A program made the position numbers and the translations under genes. A model generated the notes under the pieces. The model had not been told where the DNA came from and made no database searches. It saw nothing but the letters and a program-made list of their open reading frames with translations. 64,000 nt of DNA from Phymatolithon calcareum (Eukaryota > Rhodophyta > Florideophyceae > Hapalidiales): contig OZ345368.1 of assembly GCA_977006965.1 (NCBI GenBank), positions 1,302,001 to 1,366,000 of the forward strand. Direction: 5' to 3'. Positions 1-10,429 of this stretch are shown here, one piece after another; positions within the stretch are counted from its first letter, which is position 1, and the number at the start of each line of letters is the position of its first letter.

Positions 1-264
1 CGAATTGCAGTTGTTGTACGGCTTTGAAAGCTCGGACGGCCGCGAATACCTCGGCGTCGAAGGATGAGCCGATCGCTCCGGTTCTCATGCCAGTTTCCTT
101 CAGTACGTTGTCCCCGCATAAGATCAAGATACCTGCGCCACCGACTTGATTGGGGATGCTTCGGTACATATCGAGAGTGTCGCCGTCCTCGTCGCAGATG
201 TTGACTCGCATCTGGGAGTCAGTGGGGGACGTCTGATAGGCGTGTTCTTTCCCATCGTCGAATA
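1..264 (-). pseudogene. Remainder of the interrupted RNase H domain
   Basis: The minus-strand reading continues the RNase H from the other side of the 265-1018 insertion. It has the GGAGI strand and the SSFDAEVFAA helix, whose Glu is the usual second catalytic residue. About 80 residues run to the window edge with no stop from about 210 to 1. The two halves share the duplicated bases CCCATCGTCGAATA at their junctions, so they were one domain before the insertion. Confidence 0.75.
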
Positions 265-1018
265 ACGTTACTCCAATGACAAATCGATTGCTCTCGGCAA
301 TCGAGTCGGCAGAGGGCTTGTTCTACAAAAATGTTTTCGGAAAGTATGCCGAACACCGCCGGGACCGAATGCGAGTTCTGTGCCGACTGGGACCACCAAA
401 GATGAGGAGACGTCATCAAGCAGAAAGGTTTGCATTAAGCCTGGTAAGGCACAAAAAGCGCCTTGAAGAAACAGAAGAGTACGTTGGAAGAGATGAGGAC
501 GTAAAGGAAGCAATGAAGGATATTGAATATCTCAAGATGTATGAAGACTTGCGACAAGCCCTTCAGAAATCCCAGGAGGGATCTGTCACGAAGAAGACGA
601 GGAGAGAAGAAACAATTAAGGTATGGGAAAAGGAAGAAGAAGGCAGGTCAATGAAGATTCCTATTGAAGGCAAGCTACCAGGGATTCTTTACATAGGAGA
701 AAGAACAACACGTTTAAGGTGCCTAAGGTTGACATTCAACCGAGCACCCCTTTGGAGGAAATCAGTGTTGGGTGCGTACTGTGGGATTACCGCGGTGGTC
801 GAACTAGTCGCCTTACAACGTACTCTAGCGTCATCGAAGATGAGTACAGAAATTGAGTTTGAGTGCAAGAGACTTACCGGAGCTCTTGTTGGGAGAGAAT
901 TACGAATCAAGAACGTTTTGAGCAGCCAGATGACTATAGCGTAGAGATTATGCAAGAGCTGCCCCGTTACTCCAAGGTGAGGCTTTGGGAGCTCTCAAAA
1001 ATAAAATCATCAAATATC
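265..1018 (+). mobile_element. 5'-truncated LINE copy inserted in the RNase H domain
   Basis: The segment is flanked by a perfect 14-bp duplication, CCCATCGTCGAATA, at 251-264 and 1019-1032. It contains an open frame of 222 codons (276-944, +). That frame resembles the C-terminal LINE regions at 8.3-9.1 kb and 36.99-37.27 kb: an early NVFGKYAEHRRDRMRVLCRL block and a late RLTGALVGRELRIK block. It lacks the RT palm, as expected from 5' truncation during target-primed reverse transcription. The 3' end is AT-rich (ATAAAATCATCAAATAT). It lies opposite in orientation to its host LINE. Confidence 0.85.
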
Positions 1019-2275
1019 CCCATCGTCGAATATCAGCAGAATGTCCGGTTGATTCCGATGTCGAGATTCAAACTTTCGGACGGCTGGGTGACCTCTGTGC
1101 TGAGCGGCGTCAAACGTCCTGATATTGGCGGTATACCATCCTTCGTCCCATCGGACAGAAACTCTTTCGTTTTCGGCTAGGCTCTGCAGAGTTGTTTCCG
1201 GTATTGCACCAACGCTGCCATCCGTCCATATTTCCATGTCCACCGCGTGCTCCGTATTCCTTTCCCCAATGAACCTTCCCGCTGTCGCCAGTTTTTCCGC
1301 CTCGTCGGCCTGTGCGGAGATTGGCGTGTGGAGAATTGAAAGTCAGCCCGCCGAGCGGTCTTTCAGTATGGGACTGTAAATACTGCTCCGCGGCCATGCC
1401 AGAATTCCTTTGGATGCCAGGAGATCGGCGCTGGCGTTGCGCCATGACCTTGTTTGCCGTTTTGACGGTTTGGTGCGTTCGTTCGTTGCTTGTACCACCG
1501 GTGCCCCCCAGTCTATACGAAGAGCCTTTTCCATTACCAGAGCCCCATCCTGTTCGCCAATTTCCCTCAGGTTTCGAATACCGGTCAGTTTACGTAAGTT
1601 AGCAGTTTTTGTTGCTTTCAGAAAACCACGGGAAACACGAGCTGCCTCGTTTCGAGAGACCTGCACTTGCCGAGTGCGGGTCTCAAAACCATGCACCGTG
1701 TATGCATGTGCACCGTAAAGGGCGACCGATTCGCAGTAGCTCTTCCGGAATGCCTCCATAGCGGCCTCGTCCACTCCCCAACTCGTTCCGCTCAGCGCAC
1801 GCATGAAGCTAGTCTTAGCGTTCAGTTTCCGGGAGATTTCTGTGCAGTGTTTCTTGAAGCTTAGCCGTTGGTCGAAATGCACTTCCAGAAATTTGTAGTC
1901 GGTCGTTGCTTCGATAGGTTCACTGTCGATAGTGACTGCCTGGTTCAGTATGTCCTTTGGAAGTCTTCCGCCAGCCGCAAAGCCTAATACTTTTCGTTTC
2001 GTTGCGTTGACCTTGATTCGAAGTTTCTTGCAAAAACTGCATAGGGCCGGTGCCGCTTGGTTTAGTTTCTCGGTGACTTCATCCCAGTTGTTACCTCTCG
2101 CATGGAAGCTTGTGTCATCGGCAAAGCTAAACTCTTCCACATCCTCGACTTTGACATCCAGATCCAAAATGCACAGGTTCCAAAGGCATGGCAACAGAGA
2201 GCTGCCTTGTGGCAAGCCGCATCCAAGTACCCATGATCTACCGATTATTTCGCTGAAAGAGCGAGCTAACGTTCA
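1019..2275 (-). pseudogene. Non-LTR retrotransposon RT and start of RNase H (broken)
   Basis: Read on the minus strand, this shows the second half of a reverse transcriptase followed by an RNase H. At about 2215 the frame carries the GLPQGSSLLP motif. An FADDTS box, a variant of the YADD catalytic box, follows. Downstream comes a thumb-like region and then EIWTDGSVG near 1235, which matches the first catalytic Asp motif of RNase H. In-frame stops and shifts break it, and the 5' half (endonuclease and RT fingers) is not visible. The RNase H is cut at 1019 by a later insertion and resumes at 264. RNase H after RT is known from I-like and some algal LINE clades. The family cannot be fixed from this fragment. 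Confidence 0.8.
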
Positions 2276-2329
2276 GTGTCGAATGCCGTGACATGGCCGG
2301 CATAAACTGCTTCTTTAACGTTTGAGGAT

Positions 2330-2520
2330 GGTTCGCACCTGTGGTATAGTGGTAAAACTGCCTCCCCGCTCCTGTGCGCATATTCGGCATGCTGCAGGCA
2401 GGAATGTTGATGCCGCCGCTTCGAGTCCAAGAATTGAATTTGCGTTCCGCGCAGGGCACACGGATATCGCCGTGTAGCGGTGTGCCACAGTACTCGCGAG
2501 AAGCAGATACGCGAGTACTC
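2330..2520 (+). repeat. tRNA-related SINE-like sequence
   Basis: TGGTATAGTGG at 2342-2352 fits an RNA polymerase III A box. GCTTCGAGTCC at 2418-2428 is one base off a B box. The spacing of about 76 bp is too long for an ordinary tRNA and no acceptor-stem pairing is visible, so a tRNA-derived SINE or pseudogene is the better reading. The head resembles the minus-strand sequence at 58.79-58.87 kb, including a shared GTGCGCATAT between the boxes. Confidence 0.4.
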
Positions 2521-2689
2521 AGAATGAAACCCGTGCCGGAACATCTTAGAGGTCCCTTAGAATTTGAGAAACTAAATGTGTAGTTCAGATATCCTGAAAT
2601 AAAAGACAGAAACGAATGCAATACCCCTTGTCAAAATAAGACCATCGCGAGCACTGTACGCTCCCGCCTATCAGAAAACTGAAGATGTT

Positions 2690-3010
2690 TTAGGTGGTTC
2701 TTTGAAAAACGTAGATGGTCAAGATTCTATTCCCAAGATCACTACCCCATTCGCCAGAAACGGTAACCGACCAGTTGGTGTCGGAACCAGATATCTCCTT
2801 TTTGCGTCTTCCCATTACCGTGTGCCCAAATTGCTCCATGGTCCGCATTTTTGCCTTGAGCCCATGGCAGATGGGCGATAAATGGTGCACCTTCGCAAGC
2901 GAGGCCATCCAGAAGTCATCACACCTTCACGTTGACCCCGAATGGCACACCCAGAATGCGCCAGCGCGCCAACGTTTCACATCGACCGAGCGCTGCTCAG
3001 GGCGCTGGCA
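2690..3010 (+). repeat. Left arm of a 1-kb inverted repeat
   Basis: The arm matches the reverse complement of 3400-3720 over about 320 bp with many substitutions. In both arms a frame preserves the peptide LPITVCP followed by Cys/His residues, and a second frame preserves TFHI(D/N)RA. The ancestor was therefore probably coding, but I do not recognise the protein. The unmatched middle (3011-3399) contains an open frame ending at 3295. Confidence 0.6.
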
Positions 3011-3399
3011 CGGCAAAATGAGCACAGGGATGAGAGGGTGCTTCGGCAAAGCATAGTTCGACTCTCGGGTTTAGAAAGAGGTCACATACTGAGCCGCCGC
3101 GCAATGATCGGCATTCTAAGCGCGGTTCTGCAACCCTACTCTGAAAGCATGATCTCGAGAAACACCTCTTCGGAGTTCCCCTGTCGGACGACCTTGGGTT
3201 TGAGAGGGCCAACGTCAGTGATTATCGGTGCGGTCAATACTCGAGCTCGGGGTTTCTTGAGAATTGCATCCATCCGTGCCGGAAATGGTGGGTGAGAGAT
3301 ATTCTAGTTTAGTAGGGTGCGTTCAAGGCGTCCGACTTGCAGGAGAGTCTCATCCGTCGTGTCCTCGCCTTCATTAAATACAGACAAGTCCTGTGAGGT

Positions 3400-3720
3400 A
3401 CCAGAACCCTGAGCGGGGCTCAGTTGATGTGAAACGTTGACGCGTTGGTGCATCATGGCTTTGCCGTTAGGGGTCAACGAGAAGATGGGATGACTTCTGT
3501 CTGGCTCTGCTTGCGTCCGTGCACCATTGTTTCGCCCATCTTCAGTTGGTTAATGGGAAACGTGCGGGCCGTGGTGCAGTGTGGGCATACGGTAATGGGA
3601 AGACCGGAAAAATTAGAGAGCTGGTTCTGACACCAACTGGTCGGATACCGTTTCTGGCAACTGGGATAGTGGTCTTGGCGACAGAATCTAGACAAGCAAC
3701 ATTGTTCGAAGAATAACCAC
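3400..3720 (-). repeat. Right arm of the 1-kb inverted repeat
   Basis: This is the reverse-complement partner of 2690-3010 and carries the same LPITVCPHC reading on the minus strand. It could be the second half of a foldback element or two head-to-head decayed copies of one element. The region 3740-4900 beyond it holds only short unrecognised open frames. Confidence 0.6.
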
Positions 3721-4929
3721 CTATCGGCATATTAGATCTCAATTGTGTTACATGGACGACCAGTATCGCTTGGCGATACGACCCCCGGAACGCATCCCAG
3801 TCCCTAAGGGGCCGGGCGTAGGCGGTGGTTACTCCACGAGGAACAAGAAAGAGTCTCAGGCCCTTTTAGTGTTCGGCGGTACGTGTCGGGGTGGGAGGGT
3901 TGCGAGGCTTGTTAAGATGTTGTGCGTCGAAAGAGGCTTCGGGAATGCCAACGTCGGGTTTTATAGGGGCTCGAAATGATGGTGTCTCCAGATACTGCAG
4001 GGGGGGCGCTAGAATGTTGGAGTTGTTTCGTGGCTGGATTGCCAATGTCTGACAGTGGCGACTTCAATGCCCTAAATTTTAGCATTGAACACTTACACCG
4101 AAATTTTGACTTTGAGGTGCAGTCGGTTGGTGAAGGGTGTCGCAAATTCGAGGACAAGAATAATCGCTGTCGAGAAGACAAGAAACAACGGGTCTCAAGT
4201 GGCTCCGTCTCGCACACTGCCGCCTGTTTCTCATAGCAAGACAGTAAATTCGGAGACAGTCTAACTGGCTCGGGATGAGCGCTGCTTCATACTCCAGCGC
4301 CGATGACCAGATTCGGAATGGTATAAATGCGACAGCACCCGAGCACAGCATTGTATCGGAAGGCAGTCGGAATAAGAATCACCAAGTCTTGGTCGGCTCA
4401 GTGCTCCTTCCGGGAGCACACGGAGAGCAGTGGCTGGTGTAGGCGTCTCGCCATGCCCGGTCCCCGTTTGGGAAACCAGCTGTCATAACGGATCACTAAG
4501 ACTAACTGCTGTGTGGCGACATTCTTGAACAGCACGTGGACCTTCGCGAGATTCTACAACGCAGAGCGCGCGAAAGGTAATAAACTCTCTTTGTTCTAAA
4601 CTGTTCATTGCCGTTTTGCGACAAAGGGCAAAGCGCAACGGCTATACGAAATGAACAAAAATTTTAGACCGAGCAGCAGTGCTGTTAAGCAGGCAAACAT
4701 AGATCGACAGCAAGTGAAAACAGTATTATTTCGAGCAGCAGAAAGCGTCATGCCGGAATGATATTAAACAGTACAGAAGAGCTGCGTCGGGGAGAAGAGA
4801 ATTAAAGTTCACGGGCAGTACTGCAATGTTGATTCTTTCCAGTGGCGACCAACGTTTACATCCTGTTCGAGGCCCATAAGTTCGCTGAAGTATTAAGAAG
4901 AGAATCTTACTTCATGGAAGAGCTCACCC

Positions 4930-4994
4930 CAAGTGAATAATTTTAATACGGGTGCACCACGCCCTGGTGCATCCGTATTAAAATTATTTACTTG
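4930..4994. repeat. Near-perfect 30-bp palindrome (hairpin)
   Basis: The left arm 4930-4959 (CAAGTGAATAATTTTAATAC...) and the right arm 4965-4994 pair with two mismatches around a 5-nt loop. There is no coding frame. It is not followed by a T-run that would suggest a pol III terminator. Confidence 0.9.
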
Positions 4995-5281
4995 TAACAA
5001 AGTGACATTCACATGCCGTTCACTGTGTGCTAATCCGGTAACTAATCGTTCATTGTATGTTCACTTGCTGTTCATCAAGTGAACCCATACTGAAAATGAT
5101 CTAACACTACTTTAATTATTTCACAGACAGTGCACTACTGCGGGCACACTCTCTGTAGTTAGACTACTTAACCAAGATAGCCTTCTCCAGCAGAGGGAAC
5201 TAAGCAACAAGTTCAGCATGAAGTAACCATGTACTAAAGACAACAACCCTTTCGTGCAAAACACCATCCTCTGGTTACAAT

Positions 5282-5300
5282 TGGTAGCACCGGCATTTCC
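5282..5300 (+). other. Candidate primer-binding site of an LTR element
   Basis: TGGTAGCACCGGCATTTCC begins with the TGG expected for pairing with a tRNA 3' CCA. It lies about 50 bp before the ATG of the gag-like frame at 5330. No second LTR copy was found, so the LTR boundaries upstream (roughly 4.4-5.28 kb) stay undefined. Confidence 0.35.
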
Positions 5301-5329
5301 GATCAAGGTCCCGCATCTAGCAACTCAAT

Positions 5330-6961
5330 ATGCTTCCGACTCTTCGGAGCAGCGATAACCTCGACGGGAAATACTAGCTTTCAAGATGCTGAGAAGGACC
5401 ATGGCGAAGAAAGAAAAGTTTCTGATGCAAATACCAGAGAGAAGAAATTCAGAAGAGCTTCAAGCCACAAGTAACGACATCACATCGATGGAAACCAGAG
5501 AACAGTTTGATGAAGCAATGAAGCACATAATAGCGAACCAATCTGCAGAAGAACTCCGATCAGCATTCCTGACAAAGGAAGGAGAGAGCCGTGAATCGAA
5601 GAGAAAGAGGAAAATTCCGTACGACAAGACAAGAGAACTCCCTGCAATACTCAAATTTCCACAACTGAAACACAGGCAACTGGCGGTTCAGTACGCCTTT
5701 GGAAGATTTCCCCAAGTGTCTACCACACTGATGGCAGATAGATTCGGAAACAAAGTCGGACAGTACATGGAGACTCTGGATCGCAACTTGTCAGTCTATG
5801 AACTCAAGGAAGATGACAGAGCGGCAACTGAGAAGACATTAGATGACCTTTTGCTCTTCAGCAAAAGCATCATCGAGAGTATGCAGAATGAAGACCTGTA
5901 CTGAAAGAAGAAGCGACGCCTCGAAACTGTTACGAAGAGCAATCAAAAAAACCGAACACATGATAGGGTCTCAGATAGAATGCCAGACATAAGAGTAGAG
6001 CCGCCCTAGCGAGGGCAGCGCCCGAGGAAGCCCTGCCCGTATATTCGTATGACTGCGGGGCTTTAAAAAATTGCAATAGAAAAGCGATAACCTGGACAGC
6101 TCACACTCCAACGTTCCGACCGCAGCTACATTCAGAGCCCTCGTAGATAAGGTGGACGAACTTCAGACCACAGTCTCCACCCAACTCACTGTCATCGAGA
6201 CTCTTCAATCCAAAGCCGAAGCGTGCAGCAACTCCTTCAACGGTACTTCTAACGACAGGCAGGTCTAGCTTCCGAGCCGTCCCAAGCAAGACAGCCTTTT
6301 TGCGTTCTCTAAAAACCCCGCCAATTCCTATATTCTTGGGAAAGACCGACGATCGGACCACAACCAAGGTACGCGGATTTATGTACAATGTCCGAAAAAC
6401 TGGAGCGCTTGCGAACGTTTCGGAAAGCAAGCTTCTTGAATTCACCGAATGTCACATGCAAGACATAACAGCAGCGTGGATTATGTGCCTGGAACACACG
6501 AACTAGAAATCCGTCTCTATAGACGTCCTACAAGCTGCAATGCTCGCTGAATTTGAGCCGCATGACGAACCCGTTCGAGCCAAAGTGCGTCTGATGAATT
6601 TGGAACTCAATACGTCGATTGAGAACTTACCGAAATTTGCACCTCACCTTTGTCTGAAGCCTGTATTTACTTTTTCATGAGTCTTCCTGCTTATTACAAA
6701 GAAGAGTTCAGGAAGAAATTTCCGGATCAGCCGGAAAGTATTCAGCATGTGTATACCATGCGCGAACATTCAACCGTGCTAAACACTGGTGCAAACAAAC
6801 TAAGCCTCAAAACCCCGCCACATCCTGGGACAGCGCCATATCAAGCAAGGATCACAACACTGTTGGGGCCAGCCAAAAAGGACAAAGGAAAAATCTACCG
6901 CGCAGCCTATCGATGCTGCAAATGCGGCCTTCAAGGTTGGAGCGATTCATCTCATCCTTAA
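5330..6961 (+). pseudogene. LTR retrotransposon gag, interrupted by a LINE
   Basis: An ATG at 5330 opens a frame that is cut at 5361 and resumes in phase at 6094 once one copy of the 11-bp duplication is ignored. It then reads into a coiled-coil-like stretch (ALVDKVDELQTTVSTQL). A stop and a frame change follow. A Gag-like body starting near PIFLGKTDDRT runs from about 6300. The end, near 6910-6950, has a CCKCGLQGW segment like a zinc knuckle in which the usual His and last Cys are altered. No protease, RT or integrase of this element is visible downstream. Confidence 0.6.
5362..6082 (+). mobile_element. 5'-truncated LINE copy (family A) inside gag
   Basis: It is flanked by AGCGATAACCT at 5351-5361 and 6083-6093 (11-bp target duplication). 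The frame 5386-5904 gives the conserved C-terminal LINE-A region: KRKIPYDKTRELPAILKFP, then HRQLAVQYAFGRFPQ, ending near 5904. The 3' UTR ends in a hairpin: AAGCCCTGC at about 6030 pairs with GCGGGGCTT at about 6055. TTTAAAAAATTGC follows. The same 3' UTR recurs at 11.5, 11.95-12.06, 14.05, 32.56 and 32.7 kb. Confidence 0.85.
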
Positions 6962-7249
6962 AGCGAAGACTATGCAAAGAGGAAGCTCAAGGTTTCCGAC
7001 AGCCCGAAAGAGTAACGCCGCGCAGCAACGTGGCAGAACTTGCAAGCGAAAGACACACACCTGCACTGTCTTCACTATCTGCTTGTAGTGATGGTGAGCT
7101 GGATTATGAAGGCACTCAAAAAGGCAATTAACAGTTCAGAACGAGAGAAGAGTGTTTACCTTTCGCGCGCTCGGCGTTGTAGCACGTCAGGAAGGTCTAC
7201 GTGATGTTCAAGAATGTCGTGACGCACCAGTTAGTCGTGGTGATCCACT

Positions 7250-7909
7250 ATGATGCAAGTTGCTGATGCGGAAGGTGCGGACGTAACAGCTGACAGCAGT
7301 TCGGTGTTCAAGAATCGTGCGGCCCAGTACAAAAGTCAGCTCAAAGAAATTAATGTGGTCACCGTGCAATTGCAGAAGCGCAATGTATCTTTGTCTGACT
7401 GCCGTTTGGCGGTTGATGCACTCATCGAAACTGTGGACATGAACAAGAACAAAGCAGAGTCATCGCTTTACCGGTATAAGCTCGGTACACGTTATATTGC
7501 AATTGAATGGACGATTGCCCCCGATCCCGTGTTTAAGTCAGGTGCGGTGAAGATTCACGAAATGAAGCAGACTATGACTGACGCTCAGAGTGCTGCTTGT
7601 TCGAAGTTGCGGTCGAGGAACGCAAATACGTCCGCTGCGAGCAGCGCCTCTTCGGATGTGGTTACCATTCCTCTGGCGGAAATCATTAAGAAGAAGAAGC
7701 GCAAACGCGAAGCACCTGCGCAGCCTTATGCTAATTGTGACGTATACCAATTGGTTATGCTGCCAAATAGAACGACTATGGTCTATCGTAAGTTTTGTAC
7801 GAACGGAGAACAGGGCGTCGATGACGCCGCTGTTGTTCGAGGCGTTAATGTTCTTGACGGACAACAGGGCGTATTGGAACCAGTTCTCAGCATCTACTGC
7901 CATGTCTAA
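7250..7909 (+). CDS. hAT-like transposase-related fragment, 219 aa
   Basis: This is an intact 219-codon frame. Its first third reads like the segment found in hAT/BED-type transposase relatives: a KNRAAQYKSQLKE helix, then LQKRNVSLSDCRLAVDALIETV. It is followed by a hydrophobic/acidic stretch and FKSGAVKIHEMKQTMT. Residues 145-155 are a Lys/Arg run (IIKKKKRKRE) that could act as a nuclear signal. No zinc finger, DDE core or hAT dimerisation domain is present, so if the family is right it is a remnant. Its 3' end abuts or overlaps the left arm of the inverted-repeat element at 7.9-10.4 kb. The family call rests on pattern memory only. Confidence 0.35.
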   Translation: MMQVADAEGADVTADSSSVFKNRAAQYKSQLKEINVVTVQLQKRNVSLSDCRLAVDALIETVDMNKNKAESSLYRYKLGTRYIAIEWTIAPDPVFKSGAVKIHEMKQTMTDAQSAACSKLRSRNANTSAASSASSDVVTIPLAEIIKKKKRKREAPAQPYANCDVYQLVMLPNRTTMVYRKFCTNGEQGVDDAAVVRGVNVLDGQQGVLEPVLSIYCHV

Positions 7910-8055
7910 TAGAAGAAACGACCGTGTGGACAAGCTTTTGCAAAAAGATATGGAATATAAAGATCTATCGTTAAAGCGCAGAAGATTTTCGATATTGCGT
8001 TCATATTGCCGGTCATCTTCTATTGCAATTCTTATTGCAAAGAAGTCGCCGTCAC

Positions 8056-9999
8056 TTTTTTTTTGTTTTTGAATTTTGAATTTATTAAACGCCCTCAGAA
8101 ACACTCATAAGACTGTAAGGGAGATGCGTTTCAGATGCTACTACCTTGGTAGCTCCGTTAAAGCCCGCAAAAGCTCGTTGCTATCGTCGTAGCCCTAGCT
8201 GCAAAAACCCTCCTCCAGAGAAGGTGGAGGGAAAAGCTTAGAGTCCACTTGTCCTGTTCGTAGGAATCTCAGCGTCGCCGTTCTATTTTGTCTTGGTCTA
8301 TTCCATGTCGTCATAAAAGACGATTGTGAGGAATAGTACTTTGTCAAGTGCCTTTTCAGTCTCACTAGTCTCCTCTTCTGTTAGTCGATATCTTTGAAGG
8401 TACACTTCGAGCTTGTTCATGAGAGTTGGTACGATTTCACCGAATTTGTCTTCCAGAAGTGTGGTACTCAATGGGGGAAAACGTCCGAATGCCCATTTAA
8501 TCGCCAATTGGCGGTGACGTGCTTTCGGTAGTCTGATGATGGCGGGAGTAGACCCGGGAATAGCATAAGGAATATTCCTCTTTCTGCTCGCCTCCAAGCC
8601 TTCTCCTTCGTCTTTAAAGAGCAGGTCCCTCAACGATTTTGCTGAAACTAGCTGCTTAAGATAGGTTAGTGCCGTCTCGAATAGGTCGTGATGTAACATT
8701 GATGATATGTCACGACACACCCATTGCAATTCCTCAACGTCTCTTTCCTCTCTTGGGACTGCGAGCAAGCCCATTTTCCTTGTTCTGGCTCGTTCAAGCA
8801 TTCGTAACGCTAGAACTAATCTTCTGTCTTCCGCATTATGTATGCGACAGAGAAGACGAAGTCTCGCGGTTCGATTTTTTGCGATTGGACCAAATACTTG
8901 TCCAAAAAAAGTCTTCTCCACGTCTGCAATAGCTGTTTGAACTCTTGTCGTCCATGGCGTCAGGTGCATGGCATATTCCCATCTTGGCTGTATCAAGGCC
9001 TTGTACATCTTGATTGCTTTTAAGGGGCTGAGTCCCCGGGCTGTTACACCAAGGGATCTCAGCTGATACACTGCTATCTTGGCCTGTCGGATGCGTTCAA
9101 GCATTTTCTTGTCGGTAACTCCCTCACTGCTGAGTGATATGCGAAGGTATGGGACTTCTTTGACTTTTGTCAGCGTTTTCCCAGAAAGCTTGAATGTGGG
9201 TGATCTTGTACCTTCGGAGAGAAGAACTTCGCTCTTCCCGGCTTTCGTGTTCTACCTCATTTGTCTATCTCTTGCCCATTGCGAAGAAATATTTAACAGT
9301 CTCTGTAGTCCGACTGGTGATTTTGCCGTTAGGAGCACGTCGTCCGCGAAAAGAACTGCTGCCACGTCGGCAACATCCCTTGGAACTTGGCTTATTCTTT
9401 CTGCGAATTCGTCCATGAATAGATTATACAAACTTGGGCTCAGCGGGGATCCCTGAGGTACTCCCCTGTCGATTAGAAACCACTTTTGCTGGGGATCGCC
9501 AATCGTTGATACCCAGGACGGTGTCAAGAAAGCCTCGATCATCTCGCATATGTCTTGTGGTAGAACAACTCTCATTCGCTCTTGCAAGTACTTTCGTGGA
9601 ACTGTGTCGTACGCTGCCGTCAAGTCCAATACTGCAATGCATCCCTGCCCTCGGTTCTGTAGTTCCAGAGCCCTTAAGATTGCTAGCTCCGTGCTCTTGC
9701 CTTTTTGGAATCCCAGTTGGATTCTGTGGTTCTTGTATCTTCGGCGGAGCATAGTATCCAGTGTTGACTCAATAATCTTTCGGACTTGACTCAGTAAAGA
9801 TATTGGTCGGAAATTTTTTGGATCGTCATGGGCTCCTTTCTTGTGCAGCGGGACTAAGAGAGCTTTTAGCCACGCTGTCGGGAGAACTCCACATCTTCCG
9901 CAGGCGGTCCACAGCTCAAAGACGAGGTCTGCGCTTCTATCCAGGTCAGCTTTCATCATTTCGGTTTTCACCTCATCCAGCCCTGGGGCCTTCTTGGTC
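8056..9999 (-). mobile_element. LINE copy (family A2) with RT and C-terminal domain
   Basis: A perfect 13-bp duplication AAGTCGCCGTCAC flanks it at 8043-8055 and 10000-10012. The minus-strand 3' end has TTTAATAAATTC followed by A-rich tail bases next to 8056. It is 5'-truncated within the RT, so the endonuclease is missing. The 3' UTR (8056-8297) contains GAAACGCATCTCCC...GAGGGCGTTT, which can fold with AAACGC pairing GCGTTT. The same tail recurs as the 132-bp insertion at 13404. Confidence 0.88.
8298..9999 (-). pseudogene. LINE reverse transcriptase ORF, one nonsense codon
   Basis: From the truncated start, the frame carries RT landmarks in order: FRPISLLSQVRKIIE, LGFQKGKSTELAI, DLTAAYDTVP, GVPQGSPLSPSLYNLFMDE and the catalytic AAVLFADDVL box near 9340. 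A single in-frame TAG at about 9252 replaces the Trp present in the copy at 12.8 kb (EMTWNTK). The frame then continues without a break to the stop at 8298. The C-terminal region has LRSLGV, YAMHLTPWTT and KARHRQLAIKWAFGRFPP and ends DDME. One nonsense codon in an otherwise open frame suggests a fairly young copy. Confidence 0.88.
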
Positions 10000-10429
10000 A
10001 AGTCGCCGTCACTGTTATGGCTACTGCACTGTTTTCACCAATCAATAAAAATACTATTGAGGCAAGCCCTGACCAGAGGGTTGAGGGAAAGCTTGGGGTC
10101 CACTTGCCAGATGTCCAACGAGGCTCAGGGTCGCAGCTCTACGGACACGCTTTTCTACTCCGTGCAGGGCTTGCCGCAATAGTATTTTTATTGATTAGTG
10201 CGGACAGTGCAATAGCAATAACAGTGACGGCAACTTCATTGCAAATAAGAATTGCAATAGAACATGACCGGCAGTGTGAAGGCAATATCGAATATCTGCT
10301 TCACAGTCAGGATATGCGTCTGCGAATACCAGTCAATCTCTTTGCAATACGTATTGCAATAAGGTCAGACTCTTACAATGGCGCTCCAATAGAAATATAC
10401 TGCAATATATTGGATGTTAGCCCTGACTC

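Larger units (their letters stand above)
7915..10365. mobile_element. Long terminal-inverted-repeat element, split by a LINE
   Basis: The left arm is 7915-8055 plus 10013-10073; the right arm is about 10162-10365. The inner part matches well: GCCGTCACTGTTATGG against its complement near 10230, and CAATAAAAATACTATTG twice. The outer part shares TGCCGGTCAT and CTATTGCAATTCTTATT with the reverse complement of the right arm. The left arm becomes continuous only when the LINE at 8056-9999 is removed. The middle, 10074-10161, has no coding potential. This fits a MITE or foldback element of about 500 bp before the LINE landed. Confidence 0.65.
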
